Virus record (IMG/VR): IMGVR_UViG_3300027734_000374
Span: 1-20,648 of that record
Strand: one strand, 5' to 3'
DNA from: a virus
DNA: 20,648 nucleotides
Shown: positions 5,204-10,428 of the stretch, piece after piece
How the letters are laid out: each line of letters starts with the position of its first letter
Position numbering within the stretch: the stretch's first letter is position 1
Notes under the pieces: generated by a model
Databases searched by the model: none
Told to the model about the DNA's origin: nothing
Seen by the model: the letters and a program-made list of their open reading frames with translations, nothing else
Made by a program: the position numbers and the translations under genes

Positions 5204-5869
5204 ATGACCAACGAACTAGTATCAACTAAATATACTTTTGCCTGCGACCCAGACAATTGCGATGTACTAATAGAACTAACATCATCTGACGGTTTTGGAT
5301 TCCCGTCGGGTGTGATGGAAATCACTTGTCCGTGTGGCCGTAAGCCAGTCTTATTGTCAGTGGTCACTGCTACAATTGCTCCTATAACCCAAACGAAAGA
5401 GGAAAAAATGGAAGATACAACAACACCTGCAGTAACAATTCCCGATACATACAACTCTAATCTGTTGGTTACTTACAAAGTAATCCGTGGATATTCAGAT
5501 GCAGAATATGCAACTGACAAAGTTGCTAGCATCGAATGGGATTTGCATAATGGTCGCCAATCACAGAAGCGTGTAACTACTTTATTGTCTCAGATTGACG
5601 CCGTCAAAGAAATCATCTGCGAGGCATATGCTGATTCAGGTGACCAAGATACACTTCGTGCAATTGCTGAAGCACTTTCAATTGAACTTATCAAAGAAGT
5701 TGAATTCACCGCATCTATCGAAGTTACTGGAACTTATTCCTATAACATTCTTGAGAATGACTATGACCTAGACCTTGAGTCAGAAGTTACAGATGCTCTT
5801 TATGCCGATTCAAACAATGGCAACATTGAAATTGGCGACACCGAAGTATGTAATGTGCGTGAGTGCTAA
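5204..5869 (+). CDS. Two-domain protein with N-terminal Cys cluster and an internal start, 221 or 153 aa
   Basis: From ATG 5204 the frame codes 221 residues. Residues 1-50 hold a putative zinc site (C14, C19, C42, C44, then GRKPVLLS). The rest is a separate domain: an N-terminal strand (LLVTYKVIRGYSDAEYATDKV), a helix, and an acidic C-terminal domain (YDLDLESEVTDAL). Inside it, promoter 8 (5355-5376) and the ribosome site GAAAGAGG lead to an in-frame ATG at 5408 that gives the second domain alone (153 aa). The layout matches 360-497/490-690, where the zinc microprotein and the next gene are separate. It therefore looks like two genes fused by loss of a stop codon. Function unknown. Confidence 0.75.
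   Translation: MTNELVSTKYTFACDPDNCDVLIELTSSDGFGFPSGVMEITCPCGRKPVLLSVVTATIAPITQTKEEKMEDTTTPAVTIPDTYNSNLLVTYKVIRGYSDAEYATDKVASIEWDLHNGRQSQKRVTTLLSQIDAVKEIICEAYADSGDQDTLRAIAEALSIELIKEVEFTASIEVTGTYSYNILENDYDLDLESEVTDALYADSNNGNIEIGDTEVCNVREC
5311..5326. promoter_or_regulatory. CRP/GlxR-like palindrome (one mismatch)
   Basis: TGTGA-TGGAAA-TCACT, within coding sequence. Centre about 64.5 bases above the predicted start of promoter 8. Nine of ten consensus bases match; weaker than the other sites. Confidence 0.4.
5355..5376 (+). promoter_or_regulatory. PafBC/RecA-NDp-type promoter 8, inside a gene
   Basis: TGTCAG (5355-5360), 10 bases, TACAAT (5371-5376). Start near 5383; leader AAACGAAAGAGG before ATG 5408. 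In the frame of the surrounding gene it encodes LLSVVTATI, nearly the same peptide as under promoter 1. Confidence 0.7.
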
Positions 5870-6081
5870 TGTATTTTGAGTTGACTGCTCCCGATAGGTT
5901 GTCCATGGAGATGGCCTATTGGGATGCACAAATGATTGGGCTAGACCCAACTGCATTATCACCGTTGACATTCAACATCGGAACTGGTAGTATAGAGAAG
6001 GTAAGTCGCATTCGTGATAAGTATAATTTAATTGAAAGTTATACATCAGACTACGAGCCAACAGGATACACAGGGAGATAA
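5869..6081 (+). CDS. Hypothetical protein, 70 aa
   Basis: Starts in a TAATG overlap with the previous gene; an upstream ATG at 5863 is less likely. The protein reads MYFELTAPDRLSMEMAYWDA and has a mixed alpha/beta pattern with a Tyr-rich C terminus. No Cys, no membrane segment. No family recognised. Ends one base before the next start codon, part of the promoter 7/8 operon that runs to 6820. Confidence 0.75.
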   Translation: MYFELTAPDRLSMEMAYWDAQMIGLDPTALSPLTFNIGTGSIEKVSRIRDKYNLIESYTSDYEPTGYTGR

Positions 6082-6082
6082 A

Positions 6083-6229
6083 ATGTCAGACTATAGAGAT
6101 GGATTTGATGACGGGTATAAATTTGCTCGTGAAGAGATTATTGAAAAGTTATCAGAAATTGATATCGCAGATATAGACTCTTGGATCTTAGACCGTCTTT
6201 CAGAAATGATGGAAGGTGGCTCACTGTGA
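6083..6229 (+). CDS. Small phage protein MSDYRDGFDDGYKFARE, 48 aa
   Basis: ATG 6083 is preceded by AGGGAG. The N terminus (DGFDDGYKFAREEI) matches a short motif, D-G-[FY]-D-D-G-Y-x-F-A, that I know from small actinophage proteins of unknown function; the rest is an acidic helix ending in MMEGGSL. The start codon lies inside a chance TGTCAG, which is not a promoter. The stop overlaps the next start (TGATG). Confidence 0.75.
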   Translation: MSDYRDGFDDGYKFAREEIIEKLSEIDIADIDSWILDRLSEMMEGGSL

Positions 6230-6417
6230 TGGCGGAGTGGTTGAAGTGTGACCAATGTGCAGCTCAGGCAATGTGGGAAGCAAAGAAAGATGAGATGTCT
6301 TTATTCTTTTGCGGGCACCATAAAAATTCACAGGGTGAAACCCTTGTGGACTGGGCCCAAGAAATGATACAATTACTAAACTACGAGCAAGAACAACAAC
6401 TAACAAAGGCGGAATAA
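6229..6417 (+). CDS. DUF7455-like zinc-binding protein, 62 aa
   Basis: CDQC at residues 7-10 and FFCGHH near 27-32 give the C-x2-C...C-x-H-H pattern of small actinobacterial and phage DUF7455-type proteins, most likely binding one zinc ion. The core K-C-D-Q-C-A-A-Q-A agrees with that family (C-D-x-C-x-A-x-A). The C terminus is a Gln/Glu-rich helix. It starts in a TGATG overlap. Role unknown; similar proteins are thought to be RNA- or protein-binding adaptors, which is inference. Confidence 0.75.
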   Translation: MAEWLKCDQCAAQAMWEAKKDEMSLFFCGHHKNSQGETLVDWAQEMIQLLNYEQEQQLTKAE

Positions 6418-6418
6418 A

Positions 6419-6820
6419 ATGGGCGACAGAGCAAACTTTGGATTTAGACAATCTAATGGCGAAACGATTGTACTCTATGGACATTGGGCAGGCCACGATA
6501 TGCTAGGTAATCTAGCAAGCGCTGTGGAAGCGGCACGTTCTCGTTGGACGGATGAATCATATGCTACACGTATTGCTGTATCACATTTAGTAGGGGACCA
6601 GTGGCACGATACAACAGGCTGGGGATTAACCGTTAATAGCATTCTAGATAATGAGCACAAGATACCTTTAATTGATTGGTCTACTGGAACATTCTCTTTA
6701 CACGAAGAGGCACCATGGTCCGAATCAACAGAGTATAAGGTCCGTGGCATGCAAGACGAAGCAATGTTTACAATGACATTAGATTCGTTTATTAATAAGT
6801 ATGCGAGGGCTACTGTATAA
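6419..6820 (+). CDS. Conserved phage protein (MGDRANxxFRQSxG...YGHW), 133 aa
   Basis: The N terminus MGDRANFGFRQSNGETIVLYGHWAG is cut from the pattern shared by many actinophage proteins of about this length (M-G-D-R-A-N, then Y-G-H-W). Two Trp-rich stretches (DQWHDTTGWGL, IDWSTGTF) and H22/W23 could form a binding site, but no function is known. Starts one base after the previous stop. Last gene of this operon; a short hairpin ATAGGG-TGC-CCCTAT lies at 6828-6842. Confidence 0.82.
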   Translation: MGDRANFGFRQSNGETIVLYGHWAGHDMLGNLASAVEAARSRWTDESYATRIAVSHLVGDQWHDTTGWGLTVNSILDNEHKIPLIDWSTGTFSLHEEAPWSESTEYKVRGMQDEAMFTMTLDSFINKYARATV

Positions 6821-6954
6821 TTAATCTAATAGGGTGCCCCTATAGTCTCTTCAGGCCAGGGGTTAAATAAAGCAGAGTTCTTTTACTTTCGTTGGTGAAC
6901 CTCTAGCAGCCTGTACAAGCTACTTGACAAATCGTGATCGGCCCGCAAAAATAA

Positions 6955-7001
6955 GGGTAGCATATTTTGCTTACGGAAACAATATTAAAAGCCCTGGAAT
7001 T
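6955..7001 (+). repeat. 47-bp dispersed element, copy e
   Basis: GGGTA at the left edge, GCTTACGG in the middle, CCCTGGAATT at the right. Upstream are TTGACA (6924-6929) and GCCCGC (6941-6946). The 293-base gene-free stretch 6821-7113 holds this element, a CRP-like site, a 15-bp palindrome and promoter 9. Confidence 0.75.
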
Positions 7002-7002
7002 C

Positions 7003-7018
7003 TGTGATATTGACCACA
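7003..7018. promoter_or_regulatory. CRP/GlxR-like palindrome
   Basis: TGTGA-TATTGA-CCACA (one mismatch), one base after element e, centred about 82.5 bases above the predicted start of promoter 9. Confidence 0.5.
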
Positions 7019-7033
7019 TTGGATGGGAAATGT

Positions 7034-7048
7034 GGTGTGACTCACACC
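7034..7048. repeat. 15-bp perfect palindrome
   Basis: GGTGTGA-C-TCACACC, a perfect 7+1+7 dyad between the CRP-like site and promoter 9. It shares the TGTGA/TCACA half-sites but with 1-base spacing, so it may be a second, different operator. Confidence 0.5.
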
Positions 7049-7064
7049 CATAAACCATTCCATT

Positions 7065-7086
7065 TGTCAGTGGTCCAATGTATAAT
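7065..7086 (+). promoter_or_regulatory. PafBC/RecA-NDp-type promoter 9
   Basis: TTGTCAGTG with TGTCAG at 7065-7070, 10 bases, TATAAT (7081-7086). This is the closest copy to the published consensus. Start near 7093; leader CAACGAAAGG before ATG 7114. Confidence 0.82.
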
Positions 7087-7113
7087 AATCCTATATCAAC
7101 GAAAGGATATAAA

Positions 7114-7890
7114 ATGCCAAATTGGTGTTACAACACATTAACTATCCAAGGACCTAAGTCTGAGGTAGATATGATTAAAGATAGATTGAATAAGCCTTTT
7201 ACATTAGCACAAGAGACTTATGGTATGGGTGATATTTCTACTATGGGATTTCCTACTAAGATTGAACAGGTATCTTATTCTAACCCGATTTTTTCTTTTC
7301 ACAACATTCACTCATATAAAGATGACGGAATTACTGATGAGGAATATGCCTGCCAGCCTTCTCGTGGCAACTATGATATTCAGAATGACCCTGATTGGTT
7401 CCGCAAGTCTGTTGAGTTTGCTAAGACCCAAAAGGATTGGTATTCGTGGAATACATCTAACTGGGGAACTAAGTGGGATGTAGCCGTCCGTGACGGTGAT
7501 GAATATCCAAATACAGAATTGCTTGAAGAGAAATCAGAAGGTGATGACAACTGGGTTGTATATAAGTATGAGACTGCTTGGTCACCTGCTGTAACTATCT
7601 TAACTAAACTATCTAATCTTGTTCCGAACTGCCTGCTTACTTTAGAGTTTGAGGAAGAAACAGGTTGGGGTGGGGAATATGAGATTGTCCGTGGTGAAGT
7701 AAAGGAATTGGCAGAATGGGAAAACCGTTGTTATGCTTGCCAGTCTTTTGATACATTGAGTTATTGTGAAGATGACTGCGGTGAATTCTGCTCAAACTGT
7801 AATCAAGGCTCTTGGCAGGATGAAAAGGCAATGGCAGAATGTCAGACCCACATGGTATTATTGAAAACTACAGAAAAGGTGGAAGCATGA
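7114..7890 (+). CDS. Api92-like phage protein with C-terminal zinc site, 258 aa
   Basis: Starts MPNWCYNTLTIQG, the hallmark N terminus of Api92-like proteins, which carry a ferredoxin-like fold. The middle has YSWNTSNWGTKWDV and YETAWSPA, also typical; a Glu-rich strand follows. The C terminus has CYACQSF, then C-x4-C, then CSNC, probably a zinc-binding appendage. Function of the family is unknown, and the protein is common in phages and plasmids. I start at 7114 because promoter 9 begins near 7093, beyond the ATG at 7078. Overlaps the next gene by four bases (ATGA) and contains promoter 10 near its end. Confidence 0.85.
   Translation: MPNWCYNTLTIQGPKSEVDMIKDRLNKPFTLAQETYGMGDISTMGFPTKIEQVSYSNPIFSFHNIHSYKDDGITDEEYACQPSRGNYDIQNDPDWFRKSVEFAKTQKDWYSWNTSNWGTKWDVAVRDGDEYPNTELLEEKSEGDDNWVVYKYETAWSPAVTILTKLSNLVPNCLLTLEFEEETGWGGEYEIVRGEVKELAEWENRCYACQSFDTLSYCEDDCGEFCSNCNQGSWQDEKAMAECQTHMVLLKTTEKVEA
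7840..7861 (+). promoter_or_regulatory. PafBC/RecA-NDp-type promoter 10, inside a gene
   Basis: TGTCAG (7840-7845), 10 bases, TATTAT (7856-7861), in the last codons of the Api92-like gene. Start near 7868, leader AAAAGGTGG before ATG 7887. Confidence 0.6.
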
Positions 7891-8117
7891 GTTTCTTAGA
7901 GAATGAAAACCAAATGGTAATAGACGCAGAGTATTCTTATATCGGTGAGCAACTAGTAGAAGATTGGGTTAATTCTAATTTAGATGAAGGCCAACTATTT
8001 GCAGATTATCGATTTGCTGAAATGTGCGAAAGCAATTATCTAAAAGGTAGGTTCAATCAATTTTATGATTTGAAACCCGAAGACCAATACTACATAGAAT
8101 GGAATGAGGAGGCATAA
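7887..8117 (+). CDS. Hypothetical acidic protein, 76 aa
   Basis: ATG 7887 overlaps the previous stop (ATGA) and has AAGGTGG upstream. Sequence begins MSFLENENQMVIDAEYSYIG, acidic and Tyr-rich, with one Cys; C terminus EDQYYIEWNEEA. Probably soluble and helical, family unknown. A longer frame from 7839 would begin before the promoter 10 start site, so I prefer 7887. Overlaps the next gene (TAATG). Confidence 0.72.
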   Translation: MSFLENENQMVIDAEYSYIGEQLVEDWVNSNLDEGQLFADYRFAEMCESNYLKGRFNQFYDLKPEDQYYIEWNEEA

Positions 8118-8293
8118 TGCTAGGCTACACCAAAGAGGATTTAGATCAGATGAGCAATGCTGTACATGACGCAAAGCTTTTCTATATTAGAAATTCTGAT
8201 GTAGAACAAGTAGACAAAGACCCTTTAGTTGAAGGTTTATTGAAAGCAAATGACTTTTTACAAGGTCTATGGGCTGAGGGTTATTTTGACTAA
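8117..8293 (+). CDS. Hypothetical protein, 58 aa
   Basis: TAATG overlap with the preceding stop; reads MLGYTKEDLDQMSNAVHDAK and ends LLKANDFLQGLWAEGYFD. Almost all helix, acidic, no Cys. It may be a small helical bundle or an adaptor; no family recognised. The last bases overlap the next gene's TTG start. Confidence 0.7.
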   Translation: MLGYTKEDLDQMSNAVHDAKLFYIRNSDVEQVDKDPLVEGLLKANDFLQGLWAEGYFD

Positions 8294-8471
8294 GTCATCT
8301 AAGTTCATAGAGTATATGAAGATACATCTAATTAGTCTTAACCAGGACTTAGAGGCAGACTACAATGTTCAATCTAAGATTAATATCCAGGGACAAATTA
8401 TGGCAACCGAGCATTTGTTGTCAGTGGCTACTGATATAATGAATGACAACATCCAAGGAAAGGGATACTAA
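8286..8471 (+). CDS. Hypothetical helical protein, TTG start, 61 aa
   Basis: I take TTG 8286 because GAGGG lies six bases before it and the start overlaps the previous stop; ATG 8316 would give 51 residues. The protein (MTKSSKFIEYMKIHLISLNQ...) is helical with no Cys. Its C terminus, LLSVATDIM, is encoded by promoter 11, the same peptide pattern seen at promoters 1 and 8. Unknown function; overlaps the next start (TAATG). Confidence 0.6.
   Translation: MTKSSKFIEYMKIHLISLNQDLEADYNVQSKINIQGQIMATEHLLSVATDIMNDNIQGKGY
8419..8440 (+). promoter_or_regulatory. PafBC/RecA-NDp-type promoter 11, inside a gene
   Basis: TTGTCAGTG with TGTCAG at 8419-8424, 10 bases, TATAAT (8435-8440). Start near 8447, then AAGGAAAGGG before ATG 8471. 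Drives the run 8471-9413. Confidence 0.75.
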
Positions 8472-8749
8472 TGAATGCAGAAGACATTGGGCTTCCGCCC
8501 CACTTGCAACGTTTAGTTAATGCAGGTGTTAATGGATTAGATATAATGCATGGCGAACTAAAGAATCTAATGTTGATTGCCGAAGAGCAATTGGCTTGGG
8601 CTCAGGCAATTGAAGATGAGACCGAAGAGGCAATGGATTCAATGGCACGTACAGAGGCGGAGGGACGACTAGATACTCTAGTTGAACTATATAAACTAAC
8701 ATATGATTTATCATTTGCTATAGGAGAAAAGGAAGGGCAAAAAGTATGA
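8471..8749 (+). CDS. Hypothetical acidic helical protein, 92 aa
   Basis: TAATG overlap with the previous stop and GGAAAGGG upstream. Reads MNAEDIGLPPHLQRLVNAG, then long acidic helices (EDETEEAMDSMARTEAEG). No Cys, no membrane segment. Possibly a helical bundle. Co-transcribed with the next two genes through ATGA-type overlaps. No family recognised. Confidence 0.75.
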   Translation: MNAEDIGLPPHLQRLVNAGVNGLDIMHGELKNLMLIAEEQLAWAQAIEDETEEAMDSMARTEAEGRLDTLVELYKLTYDLSFAIGEKEGQKV

Positions 8750-8979
8750 CATACGAGCCAAGTTTAGAAATCCTGGAAATGGAATACTCTTGCTCACCTG
8801 GAGGAGTAGATACATTTGAGGTCTATGATAAAACAGATATACCTTTATCTGTTCCAATATATGAGACTGAATCTTTGACGGATGCTGTGCTCTACTGTTA
8901 TAATTTAGGAAAAGACTTTACTGTCAAAACATTAGCGGAATGGAATGAAAGGGAGTTAGCATATGAAGCCAGCAGATAA
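8746..8979 (+). CDS. Hypothetical protein, 77 aa
   Basis: Starts in an ATGA overlap. Reads MTYEPSLEILEMEYSCSPGG; a strand-rich N-terminal half is followed by a helix and a basic C-terminal end (WNERELAYEASR). Two Cys are far apart, so a metal site is unlikely. It overlaps the next gene by 17 bases. Unknown function. Confidence 0.72.
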   Translation: MTYEPSLEILEMEYSCSPGGVDTFEVYDKTDIPLSVPIYETESLTDAVLYCYNLGKDFTVKTLAEWNERELAYEASR

Positions 8980-9280
8980 AGATAAACTAAACGAATGTTT
9001 AAAGATTCTTGATACCACCGACCTCGGCCTATCATTAGTATGGCTATGGACTTGGTCCACAATTAATAACATCTTTGAGGATGAGACCTACAGGCAGAAC
9101 TGCACCATAGATGAGATGTGGGACCACCTCTGTGAGGCTGTGGAGGCGGGCCAGGGCTTCTCTCTAGAGTACGGTGCCGAACAACATCAAGATGACGTCC
9201 TTGATTGGATGATGAGTCGTGACTATATTGTCGACACAATGTTTGAAGAAGATGAGGAAGACAAAGATGAAGATGAGTGA
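8963..9280 (+). CDS. Hypothetical protein with acidic tail, 105 aa
   Basis: Starts inside the end of the previous gene with GGGAG 9 bases upstream. Trp-rich core (LVWLWTWSTIN) and a C-terminal acidic run (EEDEEDKDEDE). The GC content of its second half (codons such as GGC, GTG, GAG) is visibly higher than its neighbours, hinting at a different origin. No family recognised. It could be a DNA-mimic style acidic protein, but that is a guess from composition. Confidence 0.72.
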   Translation: MKPADKDKLNECLKILDTTDLGLSLVWLWTWSTINNIFEDETYRQNCTIDEMWDHLCEAVEAGQGFSLEYGAEQHQDDVLDWMMSRDYIVDTMFEEDEEDKDEDE

Positions 9281-9413
9281 TGAGTACATCGATGAGATCC
9301 TTAACAGGGCCCAAAAGCTTTTGTGGGGCGGATCAGAAACAGAGAACATCGAAGCACACAACCTTATATCTAATCTAATTAGAGAAAGAGTAGAACAAAC
9401 AGATCTAACATAG
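9273..9413 (+). CDS. Hypothetical protein, 46 aa
   Basis: Starts in overlap with the previous gene (ATGAGTGATGAG) and reads MSDEYIDEILNRAQ, ending in an amphipathic helix (LISNLIRERVEQ). Its stop TAG lies at 9411-9413, where element h begins. Likely the last gene of the promoter 11 transcript. Unknown function. Confidence 0.65.
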   Translation: MSDEYIDEILNRAQKLLWGGSETENIEAHNLISNLIRERVEQTDLT

Positions 9414-9459
9414 GGCAAGAAATATCGCTTACGGCAACTATTTACAAATTCGTGGAAAG
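9413..9459 (+). repeat. 47-bp dispersed element, copy h
   Basis: GGGC at the left edge, GCTTACGGC in the middle, CGTGGAAAG at the right, the most divergent copy but in register. The next promoter's -35 (TTTACA, 9441-9446) lies inside it. Confidence 0.55.
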
Positions 9460-9469
9460 TTGCTATAAT
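9441..9469 (+). promoter_or_regulatory. Sigma-70-type promoter for the Lsr2-like gene
   Basis: TTTACA (9441-9446), 17 bases, TATAAT (9464-9469). There is no TGTCAG box, so this left-arm gene is set apart as constitutive. Start near 9476. Confidence 0.75.
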
Positions 9470-9499
9470 TAATAAAACATCTCTTGAAAGGGGATTCAA

Positions 9500-9649
9500 A
9501 TGACAACAAAGCGTGAATACTTAAAGCAGCAAGGCATTACAGTGGGTGTACGTGGTCGCTTCTCAGGAGCAGCTAAGGTAGTCCTAGATCAAGCTATTGC
9601 AAAGGGCGTTACATTTACAGCAGAGGTACCTGTTAAGAAGGCGAAGTAA
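9500..9649 (+). CDS. Mini Lsr2-like DNA-binding protein, 49 aa
   Basis: ATG 9500 after GAAAGGGG. The protein MTTKREYLKQQGITVGVRGRFS continues with a helix (AAKVVLDQAIAKG) and a Lys-rich tail (PVKKAK). R-E-Y-L-K-Q-Q-G-I-x-V-x-x-R-G-R-F resembles the C-terminal DNA-binding domain of actinobacterial Lsr2 (R-E-W-x-x-x-N-G-x-x-V-x-x-R-G-R-I), whose R-G-R inserts in the AT-rich minor groove. The N-terminal oligomerisation domain of Lsr2 is absent, so it could compete with host Lsr2. Identification is by motif only. It is monocistronic: own sigma-70 promoter and terminator. Confidence 0.7.
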   Translation: MTTKREYLKQQGITVGVRGRFSGAAKVVLDQAIAKGVTFTAEVPVKKAK

Positions 9650-9655
9650 AACTTG

Positions 9656-9702
9656 AGACGGGGTTAGGGCATCGTTGGTCCTTGACCCCGTTTCTTATTT
9701 TT
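9656..9702 (+). terminator. Rho-independent terminator after the Lsr2-like gene
   Basis: ACGGGGT (9658-9664) pairs with ACCCCGT (9685-9691), extended by A-T and G-U, followed by TTTCTTATTTTT. The 3' half doubles as the -35 of the next promoter. Confidence 0.8.
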
Positions 9703-9710
9703 GGTATAAT
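9682..9710 (+). promoter_or_regulatory. Sigma-70-type promoter inside the terminator
   Basis: TTGACC (9682-9687), 17 bases, TATAAT (9705-9710). Start near 9717, so the GTG at 9716 is too early and ATG 9728 is the real start. Confidence 0.75.
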
Positions 9711-9727
9711 CTAAGGTGGAGGCGGAA

Positions 9728-10003
9728 ATGGCAAAAGCAAGTTCAATAGAAACTAAAGCAGCAGAGAAGGTATTGGAAGCAATGGATAGTCATTGGTTCA
9801 ATCCAGTAATTATGGCTAGAGAATTAGTCAATGGTTGTGGATATTATACTCAATCAAAGGTAATGGAACTATGTGTAGAAATTATCAAACAGACGGCGGG
9901 ACAATTTGATAACTCTTGGGAAGAAGGACAAACATCAGAAGCCCTAATGATGGCAGATAGACTAAATGACTATATTGCTAACTTTGAACCAATAGATGCA
10001 TAG
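9728..10003 (+). CDS. Hypothetical helical protein, 91 aa
   Basis: ATG 9728 with GGAGG five bases upstream. Helical throughout: MAKASSIETKAAEKVLEAMD, then SHWFNPVIMARELVNG, a Cys-containing helix (SKVMELCVEIIKQ) and an acidic end. The FNPVxMAREL...YTQSKVME stretch has the feel of small phage proteins with a winged-helix or helix-turn-helix shape, but I cannot name a family. Last gene of the left arm; a hairpin terminator follows. Confidence 0.75.
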   Translation: MAKASSIETKAAEKVLEAMDSHWFNPVIMARELVNGCGYYTQSKVMELCVEIIKQTAGQFDNSWEEGQTSEALMMADRLNDYIANFEPIDA

Positions 10004-10039
10004 ATAAAACTAATTAGATATAGCCCAATATATCCATAG

Positions 10040-10069
10040 GATCTACACAGGTCCTGTGGATATCTTTTT
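10040..10069 (+). terminator. Hairpin terminator at the end of the left arm
   Basis: GATCTACACAGG (10040-10051) pairs with CCTGTGGATATC (10053-10064) with two mismatches, then TTTTT. The right arm of the stem is also a DnaA-box match (TGTGGATAT, 10055-10063). Confidence 0.6.
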
Positions 10070-10083
10070 ATGTATGGGCATGT

Positions 10084-10130
10084 GGGTAAAATTATTCGTT
10101 TACGACCAAGCTAAAAAAATCCCTGGAATT
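10084..10130 (+). repeat. 47-bp dispersed element, copy f
   Basis: GGGTAAAATT at the left edge, GTTTACGACC in the middle, ATCCCTGGAATT at the right. It closely matches copy g, 168 bases downstream. No PafBC-type promoter follows. Confidence 0.75.
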
Positions 10131-10251
10131 TCCATAAGAATCTATTAGATTAGATATATTATCATATAAAACATATAATGAATTAGGCATAATATACCCA
10201 GAATCTGTCAGAATTTATATCAAATTGTTATACAAAATATGTTGACAATGT

Positions 10252-10298
10252 GGGCCAAATATGCCATTTACGACCCTATTGACAAAATCGCTGGAATA
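10252..10298 (+). repeat. 47-bp dispersed element, copy g
   Basis: GGGCCAAATA at the left edge, ATTTACGACC in the middle, TCGCTGGAATA at the right. Aligns with copy f without gaps, including TGT just upstream of the GGG. Confidence 0.7.
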
Positions 10299-10332
10299 TG
10301 CGCTATGTCTCATATAAGTCCATATGGGTCTA

Positions 10333-10362
10333 TTGACATTACGGGTTAAGATGTGATATGCT
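10333..10362 (+). promoter_or_regulatory. Extended -10 promoter with no gene behind it
   Basis: TTGACA (10333-10338), 18 bases, TATGCT (10357-10362) preceded by TGA (extended -10). The transcript would run rightward into 150 bases without an ORF and toward the convergent right arm. Candidate for a short RNA or an antisense transcript. Confidence 0.5.
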
Positions 10363-10403
10363 CAATTACATAGTAGTATTTAAATAAATATAACTATAGT
10401 ATA

Positions 10404-10421
10404 TGGATCATAATCCATAGT
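10404..10421. repeat. Inverted repeat in the junction
   Basis: TATGGAT-CATA-ATCCATA, a 7-bp stem with a 4-base loop. The surrounding 10004-10515 is 512 bases without any gene: a terminator, elements f and g, the lone promoter, this dyad, three tandem repeats and a further short hairpin (AGCCTT-CTA-AAGGCT, about 10462-10476). Confidence 0.45.
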
Positions 10422-10428
10422 ATATATT

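Noticed and set aside
6084-6099. TGTCAG at the start of the 48-aa gene
   Set aside because: Ten bases downstream the sequence is TGGATT, not a -10; it is simply the ATG-TCA-GA of codons Met-Ser-Asp.
6221-6750. Minus-strand reading frames opposite the 62- and 133-aa genes
   Set aside because: They are antisense of well-supported + strand genes with conserved motifs, and lack starts and ribosome sites.
7220-7483. Plus-strand reading frame inside the Api92-like gene
   Set aside because: Out of frame with the conserved protein and without a ribosome site; a shadow.
10206-10227. TGTCAG in the convergent junction
   Set aside because: The base group 10 positions later is AAATTG, not TATAAT-like, and no gene follows.
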